NCBI RefSeq assembly: GCF_028771845.1 | Contig: NZ_CP118270.1 | Coordinates: 6,882,001 to 6,946,000, forward strand | DNA from: Paenibacillus marchantiae | Lineage (GTDB): Bacteria > Bacillota > Bacilli > Paenibacillales > Paenibacillaceae | DNA length: 64,000 bases | Direction: 5' to 3' | In this document: one piece after another, positions 62,829 to 64,000 of the stretch | Layout of the letters: every line of letters starts with the position of its first letter | Position numbering within the stretch: position 1 is the stretch's first letter | The notes under the pieces: model-generated | What the model was told of the DNA's origin: nothing | The model's input: only the letters and a program-made list of their open reading frames with translations | Databases searched by the model: none | Position numbers and translations under genes: made by a program

Positions 62829-64000
62829 TTAAAAACCTGTCCCTTCTGTATGAGGATAACGAACCCTGATCAGGGTTCCTTCTCCGAGTGTACTTTCTAT
62901 CGTGATGCCGAATTCCGGTCCATACAGGAAACGCAAACGGGTGTGTACGCTGCGCAGTCCGAACATTTTACCCGACTCTTCCGGACGTTCCAGTTCTTCT
63001 AAAATTTCAGTCAGGCGCTCAGGATCAATGCCTTTACCGTTATCTCTAACCTCTACCTGCAAAGCGTCGCCCAGTTCTTCAACAACGATCGCTAATTGAT
63101 TATCCGAACGTTCTGTCTGAATGCCGTGCACCACATAGTTCTCAATAATCGGCTGCAGGGACAGCTTAACCACCGGATGCTGGTTATGCACAGGGTCCAA
63201 CTGAATCGTGTACATGAAAATATCCTTATACCGGATTCGGAACAATTCCAGATACAGACGGCAAGCTTCCATCTCATCCTTGAGCGTATAATTTTTCTTC
63301 TGTTGAACAAGGCTCTTGAATAACACGGATAAACTGTAGATCATCTCCCCGACATCTTTCGCCCCCTGCGAAATTGCCCTCATTCGGATGACCTCCAACG
63401 TGTTATAGAGAAAGTGAGGATTAATCCGTGCCTGGAGAGCGACCAGTTCTGTCTCCTTTTGTTTGATCTCGGCTTTGTAGACGCGTTCAATATATTGATT
63501 AAGTTCATCCAGCATATCGTTGAAACTGTGCGAGATCTGTCCAAGCTCATCATCACGGGCATCATCGATGCGTGCTGTCAGGTTGCCATATTTCACCCTT
63601 TGGGTGAAACGAATGATTCTGCGGGTGCGTTTGGCAAAATTAATAATGAAAAACGCCGGAACCAACACTGCAAACAGGATACATATGATGCTAATCGAAA
63701 CGATTGTGTTGCGTGTACCCGCATAGGCCTCAGCCATCTCATCCACAGGAACCGTGCCAACGACCACATAGCCCTGATCCGCCGAGACAAACTTGTTCAC
63801 ATACATATTTCGCTCCTTTTTCATCGAGTCCATATCCGTCTGATCAAACAGGGAATCGGCCACATTGATATAGGGGTACTTCTTGCCGTAATAGTTACTG
63901 TTGGAATCGAACAATACTGTACCTTTGGCTGACAGCACCACAATTTCTCCCTTGAGATTACTTTCGTAACTATCCAAAGCGTTGCCAATACCTGCTGAGT
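62829..64000 (-). CDS. YesM-type sensor histidine kinase (N-terminus cut by window edge)
   Basis: The frame is open to the right edge (residues before LDSYESN read AGIGNA), so the N-terminal part is missing. Visible are the end of an extracellular sensor domain, a membrane helix (TIVSISIICILFAVLVPAFFII), a HAMP domain, the His_kinase domain with phospho-acceptor His in ARINPHFLYNTLE and an ATPase domain (LQPIIENYVVHGI, VRDNGKGID, FGLRSVHTRLRFLYG). It should sense the glycan substrate or a derived signal and phosphorylate the adjacent regulator. Confidence 0.93.
   Translation of the reverse strand, partial: SAGIGNALDSYESNLKGEIVVLSAKGTVLFDSNSNYYGKKYPYINVADSLFDQTDMDSMKKERNMYVNKFVSADQGYVVVGTVPVDEMAEAYAGTRNTIVSISIICILFAVLVPAFFIINFAKRTRRIIRFTQRVKYGNLTARIDDARDDELGQISHSFNDMLDELNQYIERVYKAEIKQKETELVALQARINPHFLYNTLEVIRMRAISQGAKDVGEMIYSLSVLFKSLVQQKKNYTLKDEMEACRLYLELFRIRYKDIFMYTIQLDPVHNQHPVVKLSLQPIIENYVVHGIQTERSDNQLAIVVEELGDALQVEVRDNGKGIDPERLTEILEELERPEESGKMFGLRSVHTRLRFLYGPEFGITIESTLGEGTLIRVRYPHTEGTGF

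Overview
The window looks like a chromosomal segment of a spore-forming Paenibacillus. It has moderate GC, Bacillus-type GGAGG ribosome binding sites, sporulation-associated families (YheC/YheD ATP-grasp, YjcZ-type small protein, WIAG-tail repeat protein), a b558-type SdhCAB, EcsAB, DnaI, CheX and YesMN/LplABC-type sugar systems. No rRNA, tRNA, CRISPR array, transposase or phage gene was seen.

Region 1-7.4 kb: a minus-strand operon of surface-glycosylation genes (three GT2 glycosyltransferases, two of them tandem paralogues, then a sugar nucleotidyltransferase and a GT-D-fold glycosyltransferase cut by the left edge), followed by a secreted thermolysin-like protease. Region 7.5-15.2 kb: a 1743-residue WIAG-tail protein built from about 135 ten-residue repeats, then a YheC/YheD ATP-grasp protein and phosphatidylserine decarboxylase. 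Region 15.2-20.7 kb: AraC regulator, a MocR-type regulator divergent from a PNPOx-like flavoprotein, an aminotransferase and a YjcZ-type peptide. Region 20.8-31 kb: DEAD-box helicase-ecsA-ecsB, a short-chain dehydrogenase, cheX, a LysR-histidinol phosphatase pair, a GNAT enzyme and two unrelated metallophosphoesterases.

Region 31-44.4 kb is mostly core genes: sdhCAB with a divergent LysR regulator, a Ktr/Trk potassium uptake pair, a CPBP-family membrane protease, uvrC, trxA, a YqzM-like peptide and dnaI. Region 44.5-64 kb is one co-oriented carbohydrate locus: sensor kinase and AraC-type response regulator, lipoprotein-dependent ABC importer, then GH3, GH38, GH125, a clan GH-A enzyme and a second GH38. 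The glycosidases lack signal peptides, so the model is import of mannose-rich oligosaccharides followed by cytoplasmic trimming, with a candidate CcpA site in front of the importer.

The most unusual non-coding signal is a dispersed intergenic element of about 150-190 nt, present in three full copies (31867-32019, 42223-42410, 51890-52076) and two remnants (about 44353-44440 and 27974-28009). The closing stems differ in sequence between copies but stay complementary, as expected for a structured RNA family and not for a simple repeat. The sdhC and ktrB leaders also contain riboswitch-like folds. The WIAG repeat protein together with the nearby glycosyltransferases and YheC/YheD protein may form a spore-surface glycoprotein system; that link is inferred.
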